A stretch of 64,000 nt of DNA, taken from positions 2,885,001-2,949,000 of the forward strand of contig NZ_CP100126.1 of NCBI RefSeq assembly GCF_024168045.1, in the 5' to 3' direction. The stretch comes from Dorea longicatena. Lineage in GTDB: Bacteria > Bacillota > Clostridia > Lachnospirales > Lachnospiraceae. The translations under genes and the position numbers were made by a program. Positions 36,901 to 44,635 of this stretch are shown in pieces; position 1 is the stretch's first letter, and every line of letters starts with the position of its first letter. Under the pieces are notes generated by a model. It did not search any database, had not been told where the DNA came from, and was given only the letters and a program-made list of their open reading frames with translations.

Positions 36901-37530
36901 ATGACGAAGACAAAAAGAACCGGCGGAATGGTACTGGGAATATTGTTTATTGGATTATGTGTATCTTTCTTACGACTTTCACAATTTGGCGTGGATCCAT
37001 TCAGTGCAATGAATCTTGGAATCAGCGGATTTATCGGATGGAGCTTTGGAACGTGGCAGTTGCTTGTCAATGCGATCATCCTTGTAGTTGTATTTTTTCA
37101 GGCAAGATCCTGCATTGGTGCGGGGACCATTATCAATATGGTATTTGTCGGATACATTGCAGACTTTATTTGTTATGTAGCGAATGATGTAGTGCAGATT
37201 CAGATGAATCTGCCACTGCGTATCCTTGCACTGCTGCTTGCTCAGTTGATGGCATCTATGGGAGTGGCATTATATATGGTCGCAGATATGGGAATCGCTC
37301 CATATGACAGTGTCGCAATTATAATCGAGAAACTGACACATCAGAAAATTCCATTCCATAAAGCAAGGATTCTTTCAGATGTTGTTGTCGTGATTATCGG
37401 AATCATATTTGCCACTGCATCTGGGGCGGGTATCTGGTCGGTAGTAGGGATTGGGACAATTATAAATGCCTGCTTCAACGGCCCATTAATTCAATTTTTT
37501 AAAACAAAACTGGAGAGATTTTACTTGTAA
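36901..37530 (+). CDS. YczE/YyaS/YitT-type membrane protein
   Basis: The 209-residue protein has five predicted membrane helices and the family features: RLSQFGVDPFSAMNLGIS near the N-terminus and a YMVADMGIAPYDSVAII repeat. The family function is not established. It starts three bases after the GH36 stop and is probably translated from the same mRNA, so a link with sugar uptake is possible but unproven. Confidence 0.82.
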   Translation: MTKTKRTGGMVLGILFIGLCVSFLRLSQFGVDPFSAMNLGISGFIGWSFGTWQLLVNAIILVVVFFQARSCIGAGTIINMVFVGYIADFICYVANDVVQIQMNLPLRILALLLAQLMASMGVALYMVADMGIAPYDSVAIIIEKLTHQKIPFHKARILSDVVVVIIGIIFATASGAGIWSVVGIGTIINACFNGPLIQFFKTKLERFYL

Positions 37531-37540
37531 AATCTACGGA

Positions 37541-37670
37541 TTACAATTCTCCAATTCTTGCAAGGCTCATATCCTGAACGGATACGGGCCTTTCTTTTTC
37601 ACCAGTAGCTTCATCCAAACCTTCACATTGAATAATGAACCCTTCTCTTTGGTAAAAAAAATTGGATATA
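37541..37670 (-). pseudogene. 3' remnant of a GNAT acetyltransferase-like gene
   Basis: In the minus-strand frame ending at 37541, the peptide SYRCISNFFYQREGFIIQCE is followed by LDEATGEKERPVSVQ. The first part resembles motif B of GNAT acetyltransferases (small helix, FY-x-x-x-GF, strand), where the protein normally ends soon after. The upstream part of such a gene is absent: it runs into the histidine-kinase 3' end. It is called a remnant on motif resemblance only. Confidence 0.4.
37562..37600 (+). terminator. Terminator of the symporter-GH36-YczE operon
   Basis: AGGC-TATCC pairs with GGATA-GCCT around a short loop, followed by TTTCTTTTT on the plus strand. Confidence 0.7.
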
Positions 37671-37683
37671 CAGCGATAGCTCC

Positions 37684-39036
37684 TTATATTTTCGGAAATC
37701 GGAAAATAAAACTCGTTCCGATACCTTCGATACTTTCGACGTGAATGGTTCCATTGTGGAGATTTACAATCCAACGCACCATAGAAAGGCCGAGTCCGGT
37801 ACCGCCACTTTCTCTGGAACGGCTTTTGTCTATGCGATAGAAACGCTCCCAGATTCTGTCCAGGTGTTCCTCACTTATTCCAATACCATCATCTTTCACT
37901 TCACCGACAATCTGGTCATTTTCGACCTTCAGGATAACATGGATATGTCCATTTGTTTTTCCGTAATTGATGGCATTGGTTATTAAATTTATCATCATAC
38001 GCAAAATCAATGTCTGGTCGCCGTTCATAAATAAGTCGTCCTGCTTTTGCAGGGTAATCTCAATATTTTTTTCCTGTGCTTTTGTCTGCAGTTCTTCTAT
38101 TACAAGTTTGCTTAATAATCCAAAATCCAGTTTTTCCATCAGATGCTGCTCATCCTGTTCGTTTCTGGCGATCATTAACATTTCGCTTGTCAGCTTTGAC
38201 ATTCGTTTTGCCTGCCTTAAGATGACTGCAATCTCTTCCTTATCTTCCGCAGATAAGTTTTCATTTTCCAATAAGTACTCACACTGGGAAATGATAACAG
38301 CAACGGGAGTCCGCAGTTCATGGGATACGTCTGATGTGAATTGACGTTCCTTCTCAAACGAAAATTCCAATCGCTCGAACATTCCGTTAAATTTCTCCGA
38401 CAATTCGTATAATTCATCTTTTGCTTTTGGCAGAGACAATCGTTTGGAAAGATCTTTTCCATTGCTGATGTTTTCAACTTCATCGCAGATAAGATCCACC
38501 TGTCTCAATGCCCGTTTGATCATAAAATATCCGATGGCTCCGATCAGAATAATGAGTAATGGGAATACAATCAACAGCATTTTCTCGGATGTCTGCATGA
38601 AAAGTTCTATAGAATGTACAGAGGTAATTCCTCGTACCCACATTTCCTCATCATCACCGTAAGTGTAAACGCTGTCATATATCATCCATTTTCGATTTGA
38701 TCCGGTTATCATTCGCGGTGTATTCGACTTGAGGATAGTTTCTTCTGGAAATTGGGTTGGAATCGTTCCATAAAGTAAGCGTCCGTTTTTGTCATAAATA
38801 CAAAACATAATACCGTCATCGTAAAATTCGGTATCGCCGTCAAGATAAAAGGAATCATCCTGAAAATTAATATTTGAAGAGAAACCAGTCACTGCGGCAC
38901 TGATTTCTTCTTCTGTCGCAGAAATTCCAACCTTATCCACAAAAAGAAGGACGAGAACTAAAATAGTCCCAAGGACTACGGCAATGATTCCGGTGTACCA
39001 TAGCGTAATTTTTTTCTTGATCGTCAGCTGTTTCAT
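37684..39036 (-). CDS. Sensor histidine kinase (two membrane helices, HAMP)
   Basis: The 450-residue kinase has membrane helices at about 12-32 and 155-175 that enclose an outside sensor domain of about 120 residues. HAMP, HisKA with SDVSHELRTPVAVI (His near 245) and HATPase with NAINYG, DDGIGISEE and GGTGLGLSM follow. Its start overlaps the response-regulator stop by 4 bp (ATGA). It probably controls the divergent small lipoprotein gene at 39865. Confidence 0.94.
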   Translation of the reverse strand: MKQLTIKKKITLWYTGIIAVVLGTILVLVLLFVDKVGISATEEEISAAVTGFSSNINFQDDSFYLDGDTEFYDDGIMFCIYDKNGRLLYGTIPTQFPEETILKSNTPRMITGSNRKWMIYDSVYTYGDDEEMWVRGITSVHSIELFMQTSEKMLLIVFPLLIILIGAIGYFMIKRALRQVDLICDEVENISNGKDLSKRLSLPKAKDELYELSEKFNGMFERLEFSFEKERQFTSDVSHELRTPVAVIISQCEYLLENENLSAEDKEEIAVILRQAKRMSKLTSEMLMIARNEQDEQHLMEKLDFGLLSKLVIEELQTKAQEKNIEITLQKQDDLFMNGDQTLILRMMINLITNAINYGKTNGHIHVILKVENDQIVGEVKDDGIGISEEHLDRIWERFYRIDKSRSRESGGTGLGLSMVRWIVNLHNGTIHVESIEGIGTSFIFRFPKI

Positions 39037-39707
39037 TCGTTTTCCCTCATTACATATCCGACACCGCGAACAGTGTGGATGAGTTTTTGTTCATATTGTG
39101 CATCGATTTTTTTTCGCAAATAACGAATGTATACGTCGATCACATTGGAACCACCTTCAAAATCAAAGTCCCACGCATTCTGTTCAATCTGCTGTCTTGT
39201 CATTACGATATTTTTGTTGCGCATAAGACATTCCAGAACCATAAATTCTTTTGCAGAAAGATCAATTTCATTTCCGGCTCTTGTAACCTTTCTTGTGTCA
39301 CGATCCAGAATAAGATCTGCTATTTTTAGTTGATTGGATGTAAATTGTGGCTTTCTACGCATCATGACACGGATTCTTGCAAGCAGTTCTTCAAATGCAA
39401 ATGGTTTGATCAGGTAATCATCGGCACCAAGATCCAGTCCTTTGACACGGTCCTCAATGCTGTCTTTTGCTGTCAGTAACAGAACCGGTGTATCATCTTC
39501 TCGTTGCCTTAATTCTCTTAAGATTTCATATCCATCCTTTCCCGGCAACATGATATCAAGAATAATACCATCGTAGGAAGTCATATCGATATAAGCCATC
39601 GCTTCCAGACCATCCCCACAGGCATCTACACTGTAATGTTCCTTGACAAGCCTTTTTTTGACAATGTTTCTTAAATCATTCTCGTCTTCTACAATCAGTA
39701 ATCTCAT
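39033..39707 (-). CDS. OmpR/PhoB-family response regulator
   Basis: The 224-residue protein has a receiver domain (MRLLIVEDENDL at the start; phospho-acceptor Asp in GIILDIMLPGKDG) and a winged-helix DNA-binding domain (about 128-222; VIDVYIRYLRKKID). The ATG at 39707 is preferred because the receiver begins exactly there. No Shine-Dalgarno precedes it, and a TATAAT lies only nine bases upstream, so the mRNA may have almost no leader. Direct repeats in the divergent promoter are its likely target. Confidence 0.93.
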   Translation of the reverse strand: MRLLIVEDENDLRNIVKKRLVKEHYSVDACGDGLEAMAYIDMTSYDGIILDIMLPGKDGYEILRELRQREDDTPVLLLTAKDSIEDRVKGLDLGADDYLIKPFAFEELLARIRVMMRRKPQFTSNQLKIADLILDRDTRKVTRAGNEIDLSAKEFMVLECLMRNKNIVMTRQQIEQNAWDFDFEGGSNVIDVYIRYLRKKIDAQYEQKLIHTVRGVGYVMRENE

Positions 39708-39716
39708 AATGTAATT

Positions 39717-39722
39717 ATTATA
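39717..39722 (-). promoter_or_regulatory. -10 element very close to the response-regulator start
   Basis: TATAAT on the minus strand ends nine bases before the ATG at 39707. Transcription would begin within a few bases of the start codon. No good -35 is seen. Confidence 0.4.
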
Positions 39723-39781
39723 ATACCAATCATTTTCGTGTGCTAGAGTCCTTTTTTTCATTTTTTGAAATTACTATTTGT

Positions 39782-39814
39782 TTTAATCTTTTTTTAATCT
39801 TCCCCCCATATGAT
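39782..39814 (+). promoter_or_regulatory. Response-regulator direct repeats and promoter of the lipoprotein gene
   Basis: TTTAATC occurs at 39782-39788 and 39793-39799, exactly 11 bp apart, in the place of a -35. The -10 TATGAT is at 39809-39814. Tandem 11-bp spaced sites are the usual target of activated OmpR/PhoB-type dimers, so activation by the neighbouring regulator is likely. Confidence 0.65.
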
Positions 39815-39864
39815 ACATATAACAGCAAAAACAAAACATCCAAGAGACGGAAGGAGAACACGTT

Positions 39865-40344
39865 ATGAAAAAAATATTAGTAGTTTTATTATCCCTCACA
39901 TTAATATTTGCTTTTACAGGATGCACTTCATCCAATAATGAAGCTACAGAAGATATTAAGACCCAGGAAGTTGTAACATCAAATACAGATGACGATGATG
40001 ATAACATCAGTAACACAGAAAACGCAGCAGAGAATGTGAACGAAAAGGACTATGATTTTTCTTCTTATGAAGAAGAAATCTGTAATATAACAAAAAGTGT
40101 AAACAATGCAAAAACATCTACAAATGCATCTGAGAATCACGAACAATTCTACACTTTGAAAAGGCAGGTAGACGCAGTTGATGACGAACTGGATAAACTT
40201 GATGATGAATTTGAGTATGCTTACCAGATGAAAGAGATTAGCTTCGAGACATACAAAGCGAGAGAACGCGCGATTGAAAAACTGGAAGATGAACTGGAAT
40301 TAGCAGAAGAAGCGCTGGAAAACAAATACGGCATTGATGATTAA
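39865..40344 (+). CDS. Small acidic coiled-coil lipoprotein
   Basis: The 159-residue protein has a signal peptide with lipobox FTGC, a very acidic linker (TDDDDDNISN) and a helical C-terminal half. This half is rich in Glu, Asp and Leu (VDAVDDELDKLDDEFEYAY; LEDELELAEEALENKYG) and likely forms a coiled coil. No family is recognised. Its position opposite a two-component system, with the putative response-regulator sites in its promoter, suggests an envelope stress output or a feedback protein. Confidence 0.8.
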   Translation: MKKILVVLLSLTLIFAFTGCTSSNNEATEDIKTQEVVTSNTDDDDDNISNTENAAENVNEKDYDFSSYEEEICNITKSVNNAKTSTNASENHEQFYTLKRQVDAVDDELDKLDDEFEYAYQMKEISFETYKARERAIEKLEDELELAEEALENKYGIDD

Positions 40345-40401
40345 TTCAATCTGGGCTACAAGAATGTGGCAGAACTTTCTTAATTTCTCAAATCGGGTAG
40401 G

Positions 40402-40426
40402 AGGTAGATAATTATTTTATCTACCT
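40402..40426. repeat. Perfect 10-bp inverted repeat at the MATE break point
   Basis: AGGTAGATAA and TTATCTACCT are separated by five bases and lie at the 3' end of the truncated MATE frame. There is no T run on either side, so it is not an ordinary terminator. Confidence 0.6.
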
Positions 40427-40830
40427 GCATACCTCTGCGATCTGACTACGGCATCTGTCGCATTTGTTAATATAATTCCATCTGCTCCAAGCAATCCTAA
40501 AATTTTAGACGAAAAGGAGTAAATAATTATGGTATTGATAACACTTACTATTACAAGAAGCCACCAGCTTGTAGCAATAAATTCTTCTGCCCGTTTTCCT
40601 TTCTTTTCTGCTGCATTAATTGAGTAATAAACAGCTCCTCCCATACCAATTCCTGTTCCAAGAGCCTGAATCAAAGCCACAATCGGATATGCAATATTAA
40701 TAGCCGAAATTCCAGCATCTCCTATGGTATTGCCTACAAAATATCCATCCACTATCGCATATATTCCTGATAATGCAAATGCTATAATAGATGGAATAAC
40801 ATATTTAAAAAATAATGATTTATGATTCAT
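40417..40830 (-). pseudogene. MATE efflux protein, truncated after about 130 residues
   Basis: The frame starts at the ATG at 40830 (GGAGATTG upstream). It encodes the first three to four helices of a MATE transporter, with IPSIIAFALSGIYAIVDGYF and ALGTGIGMGGAVYYSINAAE, which bind the family pattern well. Full-length MATE proteins have about 450 residues and 12 helices; here the frame ends after GADGIILTNATDAVVRSQ. The remaining two thirds is absent from the window. It overlaps the MarR gene by 11 bp, the usual layout of a drug-efflux operon with its repressor. Confidence 0.85.
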
Positions 40831-41278
40831 CTTTCTTACAATCTCCTTCCTTGAAAAGTCTGATAAACAGCTCTGTATTATCATTAAGACTTTCTATATT
40901 CTCTAATCCCATTTTTTCGATTACATATATTTCTTTTGAGTGCAGTTTTTCTATGATATCTTTCGTATATTCCATTCCTGATTCTGTGAGGCATATCAGC
41001 TTATTTCTCTTGTCTGAATCATCAGATACCATATTGATGTATCCTTTTTTCTGAAAATCTTTTAGTATCGTATTTACCGTTTGCTTAGGTATATTCCATT
41101 TTTCACTTATCATTTTCTGCGTGCATCTTCCATTACTTTCATAAAATGAATACAAAGCAAAAACTCCATTTGAAGACAGTCCCTGATCCTTTGACCATTC
41201 CTCATACATTGCTGTACATTCTTTCCATAAAGCATAATATCGTTGCAACTGTATTATCATATTATTATCTTTTCTCAT
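40820..41278 (-). CDS. MarR-family transcriptional regulator
   Basis: The 152-residue winged-helix regulator has SNGVFALYSFYESNGRCTQK and the recognition helix region WNIPKQTVNTILKDFQKKGY, followed by the wing DDSDKRNKLICLTESG. The ATG at 41278 follows AAGGAGAAAAAAG. A 50-bp palindrome covers its promoter, so autorepression is likely, with the downstream MATE gene as the other target, now broken. Confidence 0.92.
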   Translation of the reverse strand: MRKDNNMIIQLQRYYALWKECTAMYEEWSKDQGLSSNGVFALYSFYESNGRCTQKMISEKWNIPKQTVNTILKDFQKKGYINMVSDDSDKRNKLICLTESGMEYTKDIIEKLHSKEIYVIEKMGLENIESLNDNTELFIRLFKEGDCKKDES

Positions 41279-41292
41279 CTTTTTTCTCCTTA

Positions 41293-41347
41293 AATTAGTA
41301 CGAATCCGGACTTTTATAGTATAGTCCGAGTTCGTACTAATTGTCAA
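41293..41347 (-). promoter_or_regulatory. MarR promoter inside a long palindromic operator
   Basis: On the minus strand TTGACA (41342-41347), an 18-bp spacer and TATACT (41318-41323) form a near-consensus promoter. An inverted repeat with 19-bp arms covers the spacer and start region: AATTAGTACGAATCCGGAC pairs with its complement at 41324-41342 with two mismatches. Confidence 0.85.
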
Positions 41348-41433
41348 GATTTATTTATATACTTTTTCTTTATATAAACAATCAATAGTCCCTTACTAAG
41401 GACAGGAAGATTATGAAATTTCCCTGTCCTCTT

Positions 41434-42402
41434 TTAATAATATCCTCGTTCTTCCATCCAGTCTTTCACATAACATCTGATTCCAATATAAATAATATGC
41501 GACAGTAATAGCAATACAATAAGATTTATCGGATTAGCGTTTTTAATCCATTCTCCAAAGTAAATTACAACAGCTGTACTCGTTATCGCTACCACGATAC
41601 TGATGATATCCCAACAATATTTCCGGTAGATTTTTCCTACCTGATAACCAATCCCGATTATCAGCCACCCGGTTATTACGAATAAAATTGCCATGACAGT
41701 ACCGGCAATCAGCCAGTACACAATCCCGGAAAGAATACTGTTAGGTATTCCACTGCTTAACTGTCCGAAAGAGTCTGCACCTGTCACAAACTCCCGAAAT
41801 AAACTTCCCATTCCTTTTCCTAACGCACCGAAAAAGACGATACAGTCGTTAAGGAAAACCGACGAAAGAATCGCAGTAAACAGTGTTGTTGTTATGCTGT
41901 ACCATGCCAGTAGAAACAAGATACTTTCATAACCAATCGTCATATTTTTATATTTCTTTTCTAACTGGCTTTTACGGCTATCGCATTTTTCTTTTGCTTT
42001 CCGGTAAGCAGTACGGTCACATTTTTCACATTTCTCATAAGGCACTTTTTTCTCAACAGCTACCTCTACCGTCTTTTGGTGTGTCTGTGCATAAAGTTTT
42101 TCCTGCTCTGCTTTTTCATACTTAAATTTCCATGCCACGGCTTCTGCGTCGGCTCTTTTCCTGCTGTCTGTCTCGCTGGTCAATCGTTCCTCTGTTTGCC
42201 TTAATCTTGTCCGCAATGCTTCGATATTCTCGGCTCTGTTTTCGCTGTTCAATTTCTCGTTCAAGGTCAGCAATTCGCTTAGCTGCCTGTTTAGTTCCTG
42301 GATTGTCTGGTCTTTCTGATCCAGTTCGTCCTGCATCTGTTCGGTCATCAGCAGAAGTTCTTCCACCTGCCCGACGTTCTCTAAGTTTCTGCATTCGCTC
42401 AT
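41434..42402 (-). CDS. DUF6040-like coiled-coil membrane protein
   Basis: The 322-residue protein has an N-terminal coiled coil (about 10-95; LNRQLSELLTLNEKLNSENR), a Cys-rich patch (YEKCEKCDRTAYRKAKEKCD, a possible zinc site) and about four membrane helices in the C-terminal half. It matches the DUF6040 proteins found beside MobA/MobL relaxases. GAGGGAG precedes the ATG. Its first 281 bp overlap the end of the relaxase gene in another frame. A role in coupling the relaxosome to a mating channel is conceivable, but unknown. Confidence 0.78.
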   Translation of the reverse strand: MSECRNLENVGQVEELLLMTEQMQDELDQKDQTIQELNRQLSELLTLNEKLNSENRAENIEALRTRLRQTEERLTSETDSRKRADAEAVAWKFKYEKAEQEKLYAQTHQKTVEVAVEKKVPYEKCEKCDRTAYRKAKEKCDSRKSQLEKKYKNMTIGYESILFLLAWYSITTTLFTAILSSVFLNDCIVFFGALGKGMGSLFREFVTGADSFGQLSSGIPNSILSGIVYWLIAGTVMAILFVITGWLIIGIGYQVGKIYRKYCWDIISIVVAITSTAVVIYFGEWIKNANPINLIVLLLLSHIIYIGIRCYVKDWMEERGYY

Positions 42403-43843
42403 CGATCTCCCTCGCTTTCTCTATCTGCTGTTTAAGGTCAGCAATTCGCTGTTCTGTTTCTGCAATAAGCTGTTCTCGTTGTTCAGCTTCTGCGTTAATT
42501 CCTGCCATTGCTGATTCTCGTTTTCCAACTGTTCGATTCTGGTTTTCTGTTGCTCGATCTGTGAGAGCAGTTCTTCTGTATCTGGCAAAAGATTTAGCAG
42601 CCTGGATAATTCGCTGTTTAAGCTTTTTAAACTCTGGTTCTGCTCCTGAAAAGACAGGAGCTGTCGATCCCGTTCCTGCAATTCCTGTACCATCGCTGCC
42701 ATAAAATTCTGCTGTTCCTCGATCTGGTTTATCATTGTCTCCATCATGGGAATGACTTCCCGGCTTTCTTCTAATGTCATCCAATCGCTCCTTCCATTGT
42801 GTCAATGCACCGGATACCTTTCCGAAAGAAATCTGTATTTTATCCAGCAGTGCATTTTGTCTTTTTATGATCTGATTTTCTACCACTTTCCATGACGCTG
42901 ATTGTGTCTGCCCATTTTGAAATTTCTCATCAATTTTTCTGGCATCCGCGCCCTCATGGATCGTCGGTATCTCTAATTTCCCCTGCCTTGCATAAGAACG
43001 GTGGTCAATGTGATTTTCCGTTTTCAAATGTGCATTACAGACATTCGCCCATTCACTCCGCCACAGTTCACAATTTTTCGGACTGTTCCATCCGGTAGCA
43101 TCGGTTAATACACGTTTCCACTGTTTACGGTTCCTTGCACCGACTTTCTGATTACCGTTTTCGTCCAATACCGGGATTCGGATTCCATGACGGTCAGGGT
43201 CCTTTTTATCCTGCCACCAGTCCGGATGGGATTCATCCACCACAATATTTCCATTTTCATCTCTGACAAACTCCCAATCCTTGATTTCTTTGTTCCCCCA
43301 TGAGTGGTCTGGATTGAATGGTCGCATCGTCACAAGTAAATGCACATGGGGATTTCCATCTCCTTTATCGTGGATACTCCAGTCCGCACACATTCCCTTA
43401 TTTACAAAGGTCTTTTGAATATATTCGGTTGTATAATCAATCTGTTCCTGTCTGTTCCATTCTTTCGGAAGTGAGAACTCAAATGACCTGCCGAGTTGTG
43501 CATCTGCACTTTTTTCTATCCTCAAAACTTCATTCCATAAACGCTGCTTCTGAAAAGTAAGTTTAAATTTTTTCAGTGCGGCTTCTTTGTTATCTGCCCT
43601 TTTATATCGGACAGATTTCTGGAACCGTCTGATATTTTCAGCAGGTACATTCAGCCATTCCTGTGGTGCATTTTCACACATCAACAGGCTGGTATAAACA
43701 ACTTCTCTTTTGGCAGTGTAGTAGCTGATCCTGCCTGTTTCTTCATTTTTCATCACATCACCATTGAGATACGCAGATGCTGATATGATGGATTTCCCTT
43801 TGCTGCGTCCAACAATCTTTACTGTATAATGAAAAATCGCCAT
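42122..43843 (-). CDS. MobA/MobL relaxase (MobQ family)
   Basis: The 573-residue relaxase nicks the element's oriT and leads the strand during transfer. The N-terminal domain (about 1-240) has the first motif MAIFHYTVKIVGRSKGKSI with the catalytic-type Tyr region, and the metal motif GNPHVHLLVTM (His166, His168). The C-terminal 220 residues are charged, Arg- and Gln-rich and helical. That part is also coded in another frame by two downstream genes (42421-42780 and 41434-42402). The oriT lies about 250 bp upstream. Confidence 0.93.
   Translation of the reverse strand: MAIFHYTVKIVGRSKGKSIISASAYLNGDVMKNEETGRISYYTAKREVVYTSLLMCENAPQEWLNVPAENIRRFQKSVRYKRADNKEAALKKFKLTFQKQRLWNEVLRIEKSADAQLGRSFEFSLPKEWNRQEQIDYTTEYIQKTFVNKGMCADWSIHDKGDGNPHVHLLVTMRPFNPDHSWGNKEIKDWEFVRDENGNIVVDESHPDWWQDKKDPDRHGIRIPVLDENGNQKVGARNRKQWKRVLTDATGWNSPKNCELWRSEWANVCNAHLKTENHIDHRSYARQGKLEIPTIHEGADARKIDEKFQNGQTQSASWKVVENQIIKRQNALLDKIQISFGKVSGALTQWKERLDDIRRKPGSHSHDGDNDKPDRGTAEFYGSDGTGIAGTGSTAPVFSGAEPEFKKLKQRIIQAAKSFARYRRTALTDRATENQNRTVGKRESAMAGINAEAEQREQLIAETEQRIADLKQQIEKAREIDERMQKLRERRAGGRTSADDRTDAGRTGSERPDNPGTKQAAKRIADLEREIEQRKQSREYRSIADKIKANRGTIDQRDRQQEKSRRRSRGMEI
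42263..42450. repeat. 17-bp direct repeat in the dual-coded region
   Basis: AAGGTCAGCAATTCGCT occurs at 42263-42279 and 42434-42450, exactly 171 bp (57 codons) apart. In the relaxase frame both copies encode RIADL, and in the other frame both encode SELLTLN, so internal duplication seems to have built both coiled coils. Confidence 0.8.
42421..42780 (-). CDS. Coiled-coil protein nested inside the relaxase gene
   Basis: The 119-residue frame lies wholly within the relaxase gene but in a different frame, with a strong ribosome site (GGAAGGAG) before its ATG. It encodes an almost continuous coiled coil, from MTLEESREVIPMMETMINQI to LLQKQNSELLTLNSR, with regular Leu/Gln/Glu heptads. It is in the same frame as the DUF6040-like gene that begins 18 bp after its stop, so the two may be a split version of one coiled-coil protein. 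Its function is unknown; a relaxosome accessory role is inferred. Confidence 0.65.
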   Translation of the reverse strand: MTLEESREVIPMMETMINQIEEQQNFMAAMVQELQERDRQLLSFQEQNQSLKSLNSELSRLLNLLPDTEELLSQIEQQKTRIEQLENENQQWQELTQKLNNENSLLQKQNSELLTLNSR

Positions 43844-44093
43844 GCTCCGTTTCCCCCTTTCTGCCGTATCCGGCTTTGATTTCCGGCAGGTAACGTTTTC
43901 CCAAAAAGAAAATGGTATCTGCCGGAACGCCCTCTGCGTAAGAGTGCCCTGTGCATAACAGCCTGCATGGAATGCGCCCCTCTGGCGAAGAGTGCCTCCT
44001 GCGGCATGAGCAGGTCTGCATGAAATGCCCGCCGACGGAACGAGCCCGGCAAGCGTAAGCGCAGACCGGTTGCCACCTGTGGCAAACTTATAC

Positions 44094-44146
44094 GGACGAC
44101 CTCTGGTTGTCCATAAGTGCGCCCTTCATGAAAAAGCAATGAAGGG
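44094..44146 (+). other. oriT of RSF1010/MobQ type
   Basis: The inverted repeat GGACGACC / GGTTGTCC (44094-44112) is directly followed by ATAAGTGCGCCCT (44113-44125). TAAGTGCGCCCT matches the nic region of RSF1010-type oriT, where the cut lies between TAAGTGCG and CCCT. A second hairpin, CCCTTCAT / ATGAAGGG, spans 44122-44146. The rest of 43844-44171 is gene-free, GC-richer DNA with several GAGTGCC-type repeats. Confidence 0.85.
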
Positions 44147-44171
44147 AATGGAAAACCCACTCCCTCCGGCA

Positions 44172-44486
44172 TTACACTTCCTCCGTATTTGCAACTGGCT
44201 CTTTCTGCATTGCCTTTGAGAAAAACTTTCCGTTTGCTTCCTGCCTTTTTAAGAAGCCGATCAGCTTCGGGATATCTTCTTCCTCAATCGCAGAACCCAG
44301 CACTGATTCCACCGCACCGCCAATCTGGCAGAGCCTGTGTGTCCGCTTTTTGGTTTCCACATCTTTCTGACGTTTCTTCAGTTCCCGTTTCTGTGTTGCA
44401 TACTGTTTTGCTTTCTCAAGGCTTTCCTGTTCTTTCTTTTCCAACTGGAGCATACGCTCCTCATAACTCTTTGTTGATCTTGCCAT
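44172..44486 (-). CDS. DUF3847-like relaxosome accessory protein
   Basis: The protein of about 104 residues has a basic coiled coil (YEERMLQLEKKEQESLEKAK) and then the conserved KRTHRLCQIGGAVESVLG block seen in DUF3847-like proteins of mobilizable elements. AAAGGAC lies upstream; starts at 44495 and 44486 are both possible. It is next to oriT and read in the same direction as the relaxase, so it may help bind oriT. Confidence 0.75.
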   Translation of the reverse strand: MARSTKSYEERMLQLEKKEQESLEKAKQYATQKRELKKRQKDVETKKRTHRLCQIGGAVESVLGSAIEEEDIPKLIGFLKRQEANGKFFSKAMQKEPVANTEEV

Positions 44487-44609
44487 AAATATCATCGTCC
44501 TTTCTTTTTCTTCCAAACATAAGTTTCCTGTTGTCTGTCAGACGAAGTACATGGTATAATCTGTTTGCGTGTAGGTATATCATGACTCCGGTCTGATAGA
44601 ACCTTTGGC

Positions 44610-44635
44610 GGTTTCTTCGGGAACCGCTTTTTTAA
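44610..44635 (+). terminator. Hairpin with T run at the 3' end of the excisionase gene
   Basis: GCGGTT and AACCGC flank an 8-base loop, followed by TTTTTT on the plus strand. Confidence 0.55.

Noticed and set aside
43819..44172. 117-codon frame covering the oriT region
   Set aside because: It is rich in Arg, Gly and Pro, has no family resemblance and runs over the oriT repeats; most likely a chance frame in GC-richer DNA.
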